Numbered from the stretch's first letter, positions 23,541 through 35,917 are shown. The stretch: DNA of 64,000 bases from Elymus sibiricus (GCA_039707655.1 CM077663.1:434079830-434143829), one strand, 5' to 3'. The notes: a model not told the origin generated them from the letters alone. A program made the numbers and translations.

Positions 23541-25121
23541 TGATACGTTTCCAACATATCTATAATTTTTTATTGTTCCATGCTATTATATTATCTGTTT
23601 TGGATGTTTTATATGCATTAATATGCTATTTTATATTATTTTTGGGACTAACCTATTAATCAAGAGCCTAGTGCCAGTTTCTGTTTTTGCCTTGTTTTTG
23701 ATTATTGTAGATAAGGAATATTAAACGGAGTCCAAACGGAATAAAATCTCCGAAAAGATTTTTCTTGGACCAGAAGAAAGCCAACAGACTTGGAGATGAA
23801 GGAAGAAGATCTGCCGTGGCGTCACAAGCCACAAGGGCGCGCCCTAGGGGGGCGCCCCTGGCTTGTGGCCCCACGGCAGCCCTCCTAACCCTATTCTTCG
23901 ACCTATAAATTCACAAATATTCCCTAGATACCAAAAAGAGCCACGAAAATACTTTTCCGCAACCGGAAGCCTCTGTTCCCGTGAGATCCAATCTTGGAGC
24001 CTTTTCCGGTAATCTACCGGAGGGGGAATCGATCACGGAGGGCATCTACATCAACTTCATTGCCCCTCCAATGATGCGTGAGTAGTTTACCAAAGACCTT
24101 CGGGTCCATAGCTAGTAGCTAGATGGCTTCTTCTCTCTCTTTGTTCTTCAATACCATGTTCTTTATGATCTTCATGGAGATCTATCCGATGTAATACTCT
24201 TTTGCGGTGTGTTTGTCAAGATCCGATGAATTGTGGGTTTATGTTCAGATTATCTATGAATATTATTTGAGTCTTTTCTTAATTCTTATATGCATGATTT
24301 CATATCTTTGCAAGTCTCTTCGAGTTATTGGTTTGGTTTGGTCAACTAGATTGGTAATTCTTGCAATGGGAGAAGTGCTTAGTTTTGGGTTCAATCTTGC
24401 GGTGTCCTCACCCAGTGACAAAGTAGGGGTAGCGAGGCACGTATTGTATTGTTGCCATCGAGGATAAAAAGATGGGGTTTTCATCATATTGCTAGAGTTT
24501 ATCCCTCTACATCATGTCATCTTACCTAATGCGTTACTCTGTTCTTCATGAACTTAATACTCTAGATGCAGGCAGGAGTCGGTCGATGTGTGGAGTAATA
24601 GTAGTAGATGCAGAATCGTTTCGGTCTACTTGACACGGACGTTATACCTATACGCATAATCATTGCCTTGGATATCTTCATAATTATTTGCTTTTCTATC
24701 AATTGCTCGACAGTAATTTGTTCACCCACCGTATTGTTTTCCTTCATGAGAGAAGCCTCTAGTGAAACCTATGGCCCCCGGGTCTATTTTCCATATTATA
24801 CTTTCAGATCTAAAACCAAAAATACCAAAAATATCTTGCTGCATTATTTTTACTTTTGTTTTACTTTCCGTTCTAGCAATCCTATCTATCTATTTCTATC
24901 AGATCTCATCCTTGCAAGTAACCGTGAAGGGATTGACAACCCCTTTATTGCGTTGGGTGCAAGTGTTTGATTATTTGTGTAGGTACACCTATTGGGGACT
25001 TGCTTGTATCTTCTACTGGATTGATACCTTGGTTCTCAACAACTGAGGGAAATACTTATCTACTTTGCTGCATCACCCTTTCCTCTTCAAGGGAAAACCA
25101 ACGCATGCTCGAGAAGTAGCA
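23541..25121 (+). repeat. LTR 3 of the Gypsy array
   Basis: LTR of 1581 bp from TGATACGTTTCCAAC to AGAAGTAGCA, followed directly by the right target duplication GTCAT. Confidence 0.93.
23811..23911 (+). promoter_or_regulatory. LTR 3 promoter region: hairpin upstream of TATAAATT
   Basis: Fold-back from 23811 to 23879 with the shortest apex of the three array LTRs; TATAAATT at 23904-23911. Confidence 0.65.
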
Positions 25122-27257
25122 GTCATACTCATCGTTTAAGCACTAGTGGGGCTACCACTTTTACATAGCATTTAATGTGTTCACAACTTTAAGAGATGCT
25201 TTAACTCATGTCTTAGAGTAAAGCTCCCCCTTGATGTGACATCCCCCCTAAGAGGGATAAACTAACCTTGGGTTTTGTCATAGAAGATTTCATGTGGGTG
25301 ATGTAGTAGTGGATGCTCATAGTTGACGAAGATCATATTGAGTTGGGAGCAATCCTCGTTGTTTGTTACTCTTCTCACCTACATGGGTTAGTCCCAAACA
25401 GGAGACAAATAGAAGGATATCTATGGACATGGAGTGCAAAGCGTACATGATGATGTCCATGGATTCATTAATTACCTTGTCCCTTGCTTACCTTTGAGGG
25501 AATGTGTGACTCCTTGAACTATTGCATAAAGTTGGAGTTTTTTGCAAATAGTCCTTGCCAAAAATGAATGTGAGTGAATTTTCTTGGCGGAGTCACCCCT
25601 CAAGAACTTCTCTAGTTCTTCTTCTTTGGGATCCACATCAACTTGATGGAATCCTTGGAGTTGAAGTAGCACTTGTACAAGTTGAGCTTGTAGTAACCTT
25701 GGGAACCCACTTGACCATGGCATGGGATTCATCTTCATAGGAGTCAATCTCCTCTTGAAGCTTGTCCTTGCCCTTGAGATTGTAGTCTTGTGGTGGAAGG
25801 CCATCTTGAACTTTTGTTCCCTTGGGAAGAGTATGTTCATACTTCTCCCTTTGAGGAACAAAATTGGGCTTGGGGTATTGACATACTTCCCATTCAACTC
25901 CGTTGGCGTTGAAGTAGCGAATGCCATGGTTCCTCCGGTATCCTCCATGCTTGCGTACAATTTCCTCAAATTGCTGACATCCGGCAAGACTTTTGTAGAT
26001 ACCTTTTTCTATAATCCCTTTGAATAGATCATTTTCTTGCTCAAGTGTAACTTGGCTAAGAGAATCGTTAGTGGAATGAATAGAACTACTAGAAGCAATA
26101 TCTTTGGATTTATCATTTTTATTGCTACTAGTTGAAGAACCTTTCTTGCCTTTGTTACTAGTTTGCTTAGCCTTAACTTGTGGAATGAATGTAGACAAGA
26201 GTAGTCGCTTGGCTAGATAAGAGGAAGTCTTCTTTCGAAGATCGTCATTGATAGCTTTAAGGAATTCATGCTCTTTCTCCAAATTGATCTTCTCGAAGCG
26301 GAGCTTCTCATGATTCCTTACAAGTTCTCTATGATCTTCTAGAGTAGACTCGTGGGCTAACTTAAGAGTGTTTAGTTCTTTAGTTAGTCGCTCTATTTCT
26401 AACTTATCATCATCACACGACTTATCTTGGCTAGAGTGATTACTAACAAATTCATTTTGACTAGTATCACTAGATTTGTCAAAAAGCAAGTCATCATCTC
26501 CTAGTAGGTCATCCTCATCACTATTAAAGTCAAGGTATTCGGTATGTGATACCTTGGGGCCTTAAGCCATGAAGCAACTTCCATTCCCTTCATTTGGTGA
26601 ATCAAATATGTCGTAGGAGTTGGAGGAAACAAGTGCAAGTCCGGCAACACCTTCATCTTGACTATAGTCGGAGTCGGAGTGATAGCTTCTCTCGGAGTGG
26701 TTGTCGGATTCGGAGCCAGAAACCCATTCACCAACATGAGCTTGATGTCTTCTTCTTGAGTAGCTCTTGGTGTACTTGTCCTTCTTCTCTGAGTCTTTAC
26801 TTCTCTGGGAGGGTCTTCGTTCATAATGATCATCTCTACTCCTTCTCTCTCTTCAAGGTGACTCATCTCTTGAGCTCTTTCTTCTAGGTGACTCTTCCCT
26901 TCTTTTGTGTGGGGTCGTGCACTCATTGGAGTAGTGTCCGGGCCTTCCACAATTGTAACAATTCCGGTCACGACTAGATGAACGCTTCTCTTCATATCTT
27001 GAGTTGGAGTTCCTCTCTTTGCCTCTACTCTTGTAGAACTTGTTGAATTTCTTGACCATGAGGCTTATCTCTTCATTGGTAACAAGGTTGTCGCTTGATG
27101 TAGCGGGAGTGTCACTTGAGGCTTTGTAAGCACTGCTTGACTTGTTGTGAAGTTCTTCCTTGTCCTTGAGTGACATCTCATGAGAAACAATCCTTCCAAT
27201 CACTTCCATAGGCTTGAGATCTTTGTAGTTTGCAATCATTTGGATTAATGTGCACAC
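25122..27257 (-). mobile_element. Host gag-only Copia-like element, segment 3 (3' region and C-terminal gag)
   Basis: Begins with the right target duplication of the Gypsy array and ends with CACAC, the left target duplication of the Tat-like element. On the minus strand it holds the C-terminal two thirds of a gag frame and then about 490 bp of untranslated sequence, including a pyrimidine-rich stretch near 25222-25250 that would be the polypurine tract region on the minus strand. The exact inner LTR edge could not be fixed. No pol follows gag, so the element is non-autonomous or has lost pol. Confidence 0.75.
25612..27257 (-). pseudogene. Host element gag, C-terminal part with CCHC zinc knuckle
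   Basis: Continues the frame of 37737-38270 across the Tat-like insertion; removing one CACAC copy joins ...YDTVC to TLIQMIANYKD in frame. It contains a zinc knuckle CYNCGRPGHYSNEC followed by an Arg/Ser-rich stretch, then a coiled-coil region rich in L, E and K, and ends MWIPKKKN. Damage: TGA at 26853-26855 (looks like CGA to TGA), TAA at 26562-26564, and one missing base near 25640. With that base the whole gag is 727 codons. The protein would bind and package RNA; no enzyme domain is attached. Confidence 0.8.
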
Positions 27258-27728
27258 TGTCGGTGTCAAAACCGGCGGATCTCGGGTAGGGGGTCCCGAG
27301 CTATGAGACTAGGATCGATGGTAACAAAGGGACGAAGGAGACGATGTTTACCCAGGTTCGGGCCCTCCTATGGAGGTAAAACCCTACGTCCTGCTTGATT
27401 ATATTGATGGTATGAAGGTTACAAAGTTGATCTACCTCGAGATCGACTAGCTAAAACCCTAGATGAGTTTCTGTGTCGTATGATCTAAAACCCTCTGGCT
27501 TATATAGACACCAGGGGTCATTAGGGTTACATATGGTCGGTTGCCCACCGGAGGGAAAAAACATGCCTAAACTACCATCTTCAACTTGATGGACATGCCA
27601 CGGCTCCTGAGGTCTCCTGCCTAGCGACGAGGCCTTCGATTAATCTTATATTCAACGAGTGGCCCATTAGGCCGAACTATGAGATATAGTTCGGCAGTCC
27701 GAGGACCCCATAATGCCGGACTCCCTCA
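27258..27728 (-). repeat. 3' LTR of the Tat-like element
   Basis: 471-bp LTR. The minus strand starts TGAGGGAGTCC and ends TTTTGACACCGACA. A TATA-like CTATATAA lies at 27500-27507 on the minus strand. A G-rich polypurine tract (CCGGGGGCTAC) abuts it at about 27729-27739. Confidence 0.92.
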
Positions 27729-27984
27729 GTAGCCCCCGGACTAGCCTCCAACGCCGGGGTACATCCGGACAATTTTGTGAGTCGAAGTCTTCGGCTTGCG
27801 AGGCGAGTCCCTCTACCTCTTCTTGCTTGGCAACCATCCTGTCATCGGAGAATCCTCGATTGCTGAGAACTTGTGGGACCCAATATAATAACCTTCAGTG
27901 CTTCTCGATCCTTGTGCGCCGAGGGGAGACGAGCGGCCCGGCAGCTTTTTACAAGACTACCCCTCCCATAAGGGAGGCACCACT

Positions 27985-27992
27985 TATTTAAA
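27985..27992 (+). promoter_or_regulatory. Candidate TATA box of the antisense gene
   Basis: TATTTAAA about 90 bases before the ATG at 28078, which would leave a leader of roughly 60 bases. It lies between the 3' LTR and the antisense gene, so the gene could have its own promoter. Position is the only evidence. Confidence 0.45.
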
Positions 27993-28077
27993 CAAGTTAA
28001 ATTGCGGTCAACGTCACAGCTTCCTCTTCTTCCCCGTTTTTAGAGAAAAACTTCAAGCGAGAGACCATCACAAAATC

Positions 28078-30923
28078 ATGGCGAGCGCCCCCAGCTCTTC
28101 CTCGTGCCCTTACGGCTCCCGTCCTGGGGATTGGACGAGTTGCTCTGTATCCCTTATCCGGTTGCGTGACCTCGACACCCAATGGCACCTTCGTTCCTCA
28201 GATCTGGCGGCAACTCGCGCCGGCTTGACCTCCTTTGACGGTGAAGCTTTCGCGGAGAATTTCCCCAATCCTAACCAGGGCGAGCAGGTATGCTTTGTGC
28301 CCTTCCTCTTACGGGGACTAGGGTTCCCCATTCATCCTTTCCTCAGGGGGTTACTGGAGTTCTATGGGATCCAGCTCCATCATCTTACTCCTGGGTCCAT
28401 TCTGCACATTTCGAGCTTTGTCGCTCTATGCGAAATGTTCTTGGGCTGCGAGGCGCACTTCGAATTATGGAGGAAGTACTTCTGTCTCGTACCCCGAACT
28501 CGGGGCGAGACAATCCGGGAAATCGGAGGAGCCGAAGTATGTCGCATAGCGGGAGCAGGATACCCATCGGGGACACCGAAGAAGGAATCCGAAGAGTGGT
28601 CTTCGGAGTGGTTCTTCATCGAGGACGCTCCCCTATTTGATCCAGCTCGGAGGGGCTTTCCCGAATACTCCGACGCTCCTCCGAAGAAAAAGTATAATTG
28701 GCGACCCAAGAGTTCGTCCCAAGAGGACAGTGCCGAAGTTCGACACTTGGCCTCCCACGTAAGGATACTGGCTCACCACAAGCTGACAATGATTGACATG
28801 ATGGCCGCCGCCATTTCCCGATGCGTTCAACCTCTTCAACAAAGGATACATCCTTTGTGGCAATACAACGGAACGAGTGACACCACTCGCTCCCGACGAC
28901 TGGGCCCTGCCAATCAGGTGGCCCTAGCAGCCGCACTTGCCGACTTGTACAAAGGAGAAAAAGAAGATTTTGTTCAGTTGCAGGTTAAGGAGGGCTACTC
29001 AAGTTACAACCCTATTGAATGGGTAAACCCTTCGACTCTGCATCTTGAGTTCGGGCATTTATTCGCTCTTTTTGTCTAACGCTTTCAATCTGCGCAAACA
29101 GGAATGGTGGAGCTTTGCCGAGACAATCAACTATCCGTCCCCTCAACCAGAGAACTATTCCCGCGATGATGATCCAGGATTTCATGACGATCCGGAGCTG
29201 TCACTGGCATACGAAGACAGGGTCTTTTACCAGGAGAGCCTTGATCGATCTAGGGTGGCCATCATAGCCGATCACCCCGGATCACTCCCCTCATCCACTG
29301 CGGGCAAGAAGAAAAATTCTACCCGTAAAAGGCAGGCGTCCTCAGTTGACCCAAACATACCGGCTCCCACTCCTAAGCGCCGCCGGTCCTTGCGAAGAAC
29401 GTCGGCTACAGCAGCAATGCCCGAGCCGGGCGCCAACAGGAGTCCCTTATGTGAGTCGGTCGTGGAGACGGTGCCGAACACTCGATCAACCAAAAGGTAC
29501 TTTGTTCGGTCGTTTAATCTATTATTATTATGATCGGTAGGATCTTACAGAAGATCTTATGTCGAATTACTCGACTTACTCAGGAAGCGGGTACAACCCT
29601 CCTCCGCCGAAGACATCGCCGGGACGCCCGGCAACACGCATGAGTCAAGATCTTCTGCTCACGCCGAACCCGCCGCGGAGGCCCCCATGGCCAATCCGAC
29701 CCCCGAAGACTCTAGAGACGAGGTATCAGTCACTAAATCCGAAGCAGGGAGCGCGATGAGACATCGGCAGCAGCGAGGAATCCTACGCGATCTTATGTTT
29801 TCCGAACAAGAGTTCAATGCTCTACGTTCTGCGGACGCACACCTTGGAGCTGCCCGAGCCGGGTTTGGCGAAGCTGTGAAACTGATATCGTCTGGCCTAA
29901 AGGTAAGTGATTAAAAATCCGGACATAGATGCAAACCCAGTAGCCCCCGAGCCTTGATTTGGTTGGGATGACTAAATTAAGGATCTGCATATTGCTTGCA
30001 TGGATGATGCAGGCCTCAAGGCAGCAGAACGAGCAATTGGCCATTGAATTGGCAGCGAGCCGAACACAGGTTGAAAACGTGAAGGCCAAGCTTGAACAAG
30101 CGAAGAAGTTTACCCGGGAGGCGCATGGTGAGTATAACTATTCTGCTGAACTTAGCGTATAATCCCATGCTAACGCGATGGTACTTTTAGCAGCTGAATC
30201 AATAGGGCAATTGCAAAAAGATTTGGATGCAGCCCAAGAATCCTAGTGATACGCCGAATCCCAGTATGAGGCTGACTGCCTTTCGCTGCAGCGAAACCTG
30301 GAGGAGAAGAAACGCCTCCAGGTGGAAAACAAACAGCAGGTCAAAGAAATTGAGAGCTTAAAGACTCAATTGGCACAGGCCCAAGAAGAGAACCAAAAAT
30401 TACAGAGGGGCATGTTCGGTAAGTGTGATTCTAACATCGGATGGTGCTTCTTATATATGAAGTATAATGGACATGCCTTGACTCATATATAGGTCTCCTA
30501 TCCGGGCGGCCCGAAGAAGAGATCGGATCCTACCAGGGAAGCCTTCTGAAGGAACAGTCCGCCGTTCATGAGCGGGCTCGGAAGGCCATGAAGAGCATGA
30601 TAAAAGCGCAATGGCCTGCCGAGCAACCTCCGGAGGAGATGACCGAACTGGTTGATCGGTTCAAGGGAGCCCGAAGTCAATTCGAGCTATGGACGACCTC
30701 GGCCTATCGAGAGGGAGCACGAGAGGCGTGGGCGATGATCAAGGCACGTTATACCAGCCTTAACCCCGAGCATATGGCTCGGGTTGGGCCGGTAGGATCG
30801 GATGGGCAAGAAGTGCCGCTTCATTTGGTGTACGACCAAGTGATGCCCGCCTCTCGTCTCTCGCAAGAAGATTGCTCCCTGGACGTCTTAATAGACGATC
30901 TCGACCAGCAGCCAGATATATGA
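28078..30923 (+). CDS. Six-exon antisense gene of the Tat-like element (putative gypsy-type transposon domain plus coiled coil)
   Basis: Inferred exons are 28078-29022, 29102-29496, 29551-29902, 30013-30127, 30191-30418 and 30493-30923. All five introns are GT...AG and 54-110 bases long. Intron phases are 0, 2, 0, 1 and 1, and the joined length is 2466 nt, exactly 822 codons. The N-terminal ~375 residues resemble the plant Pfam family called putative gypsy type transposon (PF04195, from memory), with blocks such as FPIHPFLRGLLEFYGIQLHH. Exon 2 has a basic KRRRSLRR patch, a possible nuclear signal. Exons 4-5 are Q/E/K-rich coiled coil. Exon 5 has adjacent stops TAG TGA at 30244-30249, so this copy may give a truncated protein. 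The gene runs convergently to gag-pol. Function unknown; extra antisense frames are known in Tat elements. Confidence 0.75.
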
Positions 30924-31795
30924 TTATGTGTAACCATGTACTGATAATCAAAAAATTGCTCCATCTGTGTTGTAAACTTTGTCCTAACCGGACATCGGCT
31001 TCGGCCTCCCGTGATAAGAGCTTGGGAGTGTTCCTTAGAAAATATCACTCGAGAAGAGTGAATTGTGTTCGAGGAACGAGGCAATCCGGCCATTCGGTGC
31101 GAACAGACAAAAAGCACACAGGGAGATATGTTATATTACTGCTTAGCGTAAGAAACATCTTCCGAAGAAAATAGTACCTCTATCGACACCTTTCTTCAGG
31201 GTGCTACGTAAATCGTTGATAATGAGGCCATATACTACTTAGTACGCGACTAGTGGCTTTTGCGAGAAAAGAAGCCGTAGTAAGGGCGATAACCACCGTA
31301 ATTTTATTTGTTGATCCCGTCGTAGCCGACCAATTTTCTGCTGAAGATAGCTAGCTTTCGGCTTCACCCGTCTGAGGTACGTATCCGGATGACCCGATCG
31401 TAACAATCGCAGAGGTGCTCCCTTTACCCTCTAGACGAACAATCGGGAACGTAGAGGGTAAGCACTGGAGCGAGGCAACCCAGCTTGGCAAAAATCTTAG
31501 TTCGAACTGATTCATATAATGGCGTAAAAAATCAACAAGGAAAACGTGCATACACAATAAATGTGAATAGATGCTTAAAAGTATATAATCATCGGCTTCG
31601 GGAAGAAGCCCTCAGGTGTTGTGTTCGGATTTAGCATTTGAGGATGCATGCCGAAAATCTTAATACAAGACCGGTTTAGCCGAACATGGACTTGGGGATA
31701 TAAAATCCAAACCTGCCAAAAATGAAGGTGGGAGGGAAAGGAAATAACAAAGAAAAGAAAGAAAAAAGGAGGGTAAAGAGTATGACGACACCGGT
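30924..31795. other. Spacer between the antisense gene and the end of pol
   Basis: About 870 bp between two convergent reading units. No reading frame with recognisable content; it probably holds both 3' ends and polyadenylation sites. Confidence 0.6.
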
Positions 31796-34700
31796 CTAGC
31801 CGTAGAAGCGCCAAAGACGAGATGCGTTCCATGGGTTTGGTTCGAGGCGGTTGTCTGGCGGGTTCCGAAGACGGTAAGCCCCTCCTGCGAGTACTTCGTC
31901 AATTATGAAGGGACCTTCCCATTTGGGGTTGAGTTTATGCTTCTGCTTCTTCGGGAGCCGTAAGACGAGTTCGCCCATATTATATGCTTTCGCCCTGACC
32001 TTCCTGCTCTGGTAACGCCGGGCCTGCTGTTGATAAAAAGTAGAGCGAGCCCGAGCTATGTCGCGCTCTCCTTCCAAGGCATCCAAGTCATCCTGCCGAT
32101 CTAGCTCAGCCTCCTTTTCTTCGTACATGCGCACCCTTGGTGCATCGTGAATAATATCACAAGGAAGGACCGCTTCTGCCCCGTAGACCATGAAGAACGG
32201 TGTGTATCCCGTTGATCGATTCGGGGTGGTACGCAGGCCCCACAGAACGGAATCAAGTTCCTCCACCCAATGGCAGTCGGACTCATGAAGAGATCGGACC
32301 AAATGTGGCTTAATACCACTCATAATGAGGCCGTTGGCTCATTTGACCTGTCCATTGGTATGCGGGTGATACACCGATGCATAATCGAGCTTGATGCCCA
32401 TTTTTGCGCACCAGTCTTTTACTTCCTGGGCGGTGAAGTTGGATCCATTGTCCGTTATTATACTATGCGGGACACCGTAACGGTGTACGACGCCAGATAT
32501 AAAGTCGATTACTGGTCCGGACTTGGCTGATTTGACAGGTTTTGCTTCGATCCATTTGGTGAACTTGTCCACCATGACCAGTAGGTATTTATTTTTCTTG
32601 GTCCCCCCTTTGAGTGGTCTGACCATGTCCAGCCCCCAGACCGCAAAAATCCACGTGATCGGGATAGTCCGAAGAGCCGTTGGGGGCATGTGACTTTGAT
32701 TTGCAAAAAGTTGGCATCCCACGCAATGCTGGACAAGCGACTGGGCGTCCACTCGAGCGGTGGGCCAGAAGAAACCAGCCCGAAAGGCTTTGCTTACTAA
32801 GGCCCTCGCTGCGGCGTGATGGCTGCCCATTCCTGCGTGGACTTCGGCCAAGAGCTGCCGCCCTTCTTCCTCAGATATGCACCGCTGGAGTACTCCGGTG
32901 GTGCTTTTCTTGTATAACTCACCCTCGTGGACTTTGTAGGCCTTGGATAACCGGATTATGCGTTGTGCCTCTGTCTGATCATCGGGGAGTTCTTTGCGAA
33001 GAAGGTAGGCAAGGAAGGGCTCGGTCCATGGTGCGATTACTGCCATGACCTCATGAGCCGAAGGCGTTTCGTCCATTACGGAGCGGCCGATGATTTGGTC
33101 GTCTGGTTCGTTTATAGGGGGAACAACCTCTTCCGCGCTGATGGGTCCGGTACCCTTATTGTCGTCCTGCCAAACCACTGATGGCTTAAAGAGCCGTTCC
33201 AGGAAAGTGTTTTTCGGGACGGGGTCGCGTTTGGCCCCCATGCGGGCCAATATATCGGCGGCCTGGTTGTTGTCTCTAGCGACATGATGGAATTCCAGCC
33301 CCTCGAACCGTGCGGATGTTTTAAGGACGGCGTTTCTATATGCCGCCATCTTCGGGTTTTTGGCGTCGAACTCGCCGTTGATTTGAGAGATGGCCAGGTT
33401 GGAGTCTCCCCGTACCTCCAGCCGTTGTATGCCCATTGAGGCTGCCATCCGAAGACCGTGCAAGAGTGCTTCATATTCAGCTGCGTTGTTGGAGTCGGCA
33501 TACTTGATCTGCAACACGTATCGAACATTGTCACCTGTGGGGGATGTGAGAATAACTCCAGCCCCCAGTCCGGCCAAAGTTTTGGATCCATCGAAGTACA
33601 TCGTCCAATGGGAGTATATACTATATTCCCTGGGGAGCTCGGCCTCTGTCCATTAGGCGAGGAAATCTGCCAGCACCTGAGATTTAATAGCTCGTCGTGG
33701 TTTGTAGGCAATTTCAAAAGGTAGGAGCTCAATGGCCCATTTGGCTCTGCGGCCGGTGGCGTCCCTGTTGTTGATTATATCGTTCAAGGGTACTTCGGAT
33801 GCCACCGCAACCGAACACTCTTGGAAGTAGTGTCTTAGTTTCCATGATGCCATAAATACTCTATAGGCTATCTTCTGGTAGTGCGGGTATCTGGACTTGC
33901 ATTGCGTTAGTACTTCTGACACGTAATAGACCGGCTTCTGTATCCAGAATTTGTGTCCCTCCTCGTCTCGTTCGACAACGAGCACCGCGCTAACCACTTG
34001 GTTGGTGGCCGATATGTATAATAACATGGGCTCACTAGCGCCTGGTGCTGTGAGTATGGGATTACTTGCCAGCAGCGTTTTAATTTCTTCTAACGCAGCC
34101 GCTGCTTCATCGGTCCATTCGAAATTGTTGGTCCGTTTCAGCAATCTGTAGAGCAGTAAAGCCTTTTCACCGAGGCGGGAGATAAAGCGACTAAGCGCCG
34201 CCACACAACCAGCCAACCTTTGGACATGCTTTAGCTCTATGGGAACTGCAAGTTCTGATAGGGCACGGATCTTGGCCGGATTTGCTTCTATTCCTCTATG
34301 GGAAACGATGAATCCGAGTAGTTTACCAGTGGGAACTCCGAATACACACTTATCCAGATTGATCCGTATATCGTACTTGCGTAAGCTGGCAAAGGTTTGC
34401 CTTAGATCGTCGACCAGCTGGCTGACGTGTTTCGTTTTAATGACCACATCGCCAACGTATGCCTCGACTGTTTTGCCAACCTGTTTTTCGAGACAGGTCT
34501 GGATCATGCGCTGGTATGTAGCCCCAGCATTTTTTTAGCCCGAAAGGCATTGTGTTGAAGCAGAATGGCCCGTATGGGGTGATGAATGCGGTTGCAGCTT
34601 GGTCGGATTCCTTCATTTTGATCCGATGGTATCCGGAGTAAGCGTCGAGGAAACATAGTGAATCGTGTTTGGCTGTGGCGTCAATGATCTGGTCTATCCG

Positions 34701-35917
34701 TGGTAGGGGGAAAGCGTCCTTGGGGCAGGCCTTGTTAAGGTCTTTGAAGTCGACGCACAGCCGCCAGGATTTGTCTTTCTTTGGTACCATCACCAGATTC
34801 GCCAACCATTCGGGATGCTTAATCTCCCGTATGAATCCGGCCTCTAGCAGTTTGGCTAATTCTTCACCCATAGCTTGTCGTTTGGGCTCGGAAAAGCGGC
34901 GCAGAGTCTCCTTGATGTGCTTGAAGCCTTTGATGATGTTCAGACTATGTTCTGCTAGCCGCCGTGGGATTCCAGGCATATCAGAAGGGTGCCAGGCGAA
35001 GATGTCCCAATTTTGTCGTAAGAATGCACGTAGTGCTTCGTCCACCATGGGGTCCAACTGAGCTCCGATGGACACTGTCTTGTTGGGGTCCATCGGGTGT
35101 ACCTGGAATTTAACGATTTCATCTGCAGGTTTAAAGGACGTGGATTTGGGCCTTTTGCTAAGGATCACATCGTCCTTATCGACTGTTGACCAGAGCGTGG
35201 TCAGTTCTTCTGCAGCGAAGGTCTCAGCTAGTGCCTCGAGGGCGAGCGCTGCTGTTTTGTTTTCAGCTCGAAGGGCTATGTTCGGATCACTGGCGATTGT
35301 GATTACTCCGTTTGGGCCTGGCATCTTGAGCTTCACATACCCGTAATGTGGTATAGCCTGGAATTTTGTGAAGGCGTCACGCCCCAGCAGGGCATGATAG
35401 CCGCTGGGGAAGGGCACTATATGGAAGAGAAGTTCTTCAGATCGGTAGTTTTCGGGCGTGCCGAACACTACGTCCAGGGTGATACGTCCTGAACAACGCG
35501 CCTCTCTCCCAGGAATGATCCCCCGGAATATTGTGTTGCTACGCCCGATACGAGATCGGTCGAATTGCATTTTTTCCAGGGTATCTTCGTAGATAAGGTT
35601 TAAACCACTGCCGCCATCCATTAGCACTTTATGCAACCTGAAGCCATCGACATGGGGTTTAAGACCAGTGCGGCCGGTGCATGATCGGGACGGATGGTTG
35701 GTCGGTCAGTATCTCCGAAGGTGATGGGTATGTCTGCCCATGAACTTGTTGCTGCCACATGATAGACCTGTTCGAGTTCTCTAAGAGCTCTTTTCCTCCT
35801 GTTCCTTGAAGGGAATGTTTCATAGATCATCAGGACTTCAGCATTGTATTCTGGTGGCGATGTGGAGCGCTTGTTCAGCGGTAGTGCCTCAAGGATTGCT
35901 TCACCACTTTTTGCGAC
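31796..35917 (-). pseudogene. pol: Tat-like Gypsy pol: protease, RT, two RNase H domains, integrase (disrupted)
   Basis: Protease (MDGGSGLNLIY) is followed by RT (WRLCVDFKDLNKACPKDAF), a degenerate RNase H, a second RNase H (FDGSKTLAGLGAG...NNAAEYEALLHGL...GDSNLAI), and integrase with its H-H-C-C finger, GLDMV and TDNGSNFTA. Damage: a missing base near 35657; an extra A in a run near 34535 inside RT; TAA at 33653-33655 between the RNase H domains; TGA at 32339-32341 in integrase. The RT motif YVDD reads YVGD (codon 34451-34453), and the integrase catalytic Glu before the TGA is Lys. Reverse transcription and integration cannot be supplied by this copy. Confidence 0.9.

Larger units (their letters stand above)
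12594..25121 (+). mobile_element. Athila-like Gypsy array: LTR-internal-LTR-internal-LTR
   Basis: Three same-orientation LTRs enclose two internal regions, and each internal region begins with its own tRNA-Asp-type primer site. The only target duplication is outside the whole array: GTCAT at 12589-12593 and at 25122-25126. The middle LTR is shared, with no host DNA beside it. This is the structure expected from unequal recombination between two copies of one element, not from two independent insertions. Neither internal region encodes reverse transcriptase, RNase H or integrase; each has only a shortened gag-like frame joined to a retropepsin-like protease. Internal region 2 lacks about 330 bp present in region 1 just after the protease frame. 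Confidence 0.93.

Noticed and set aside
12594..25121. Two independent tandem insertions of the Gypsy element
   Set aside because: Only one target duplication pair exists, at the outer ends, and the middle LTR is shared.
26501..26995. Minus-strand frame of 164 codons in the host gag region
   Set aside because: Out-of-frame reading of the Arg/Ser-rich gag segment; the true gag frame is continuous on both sides through two nonsense codons.
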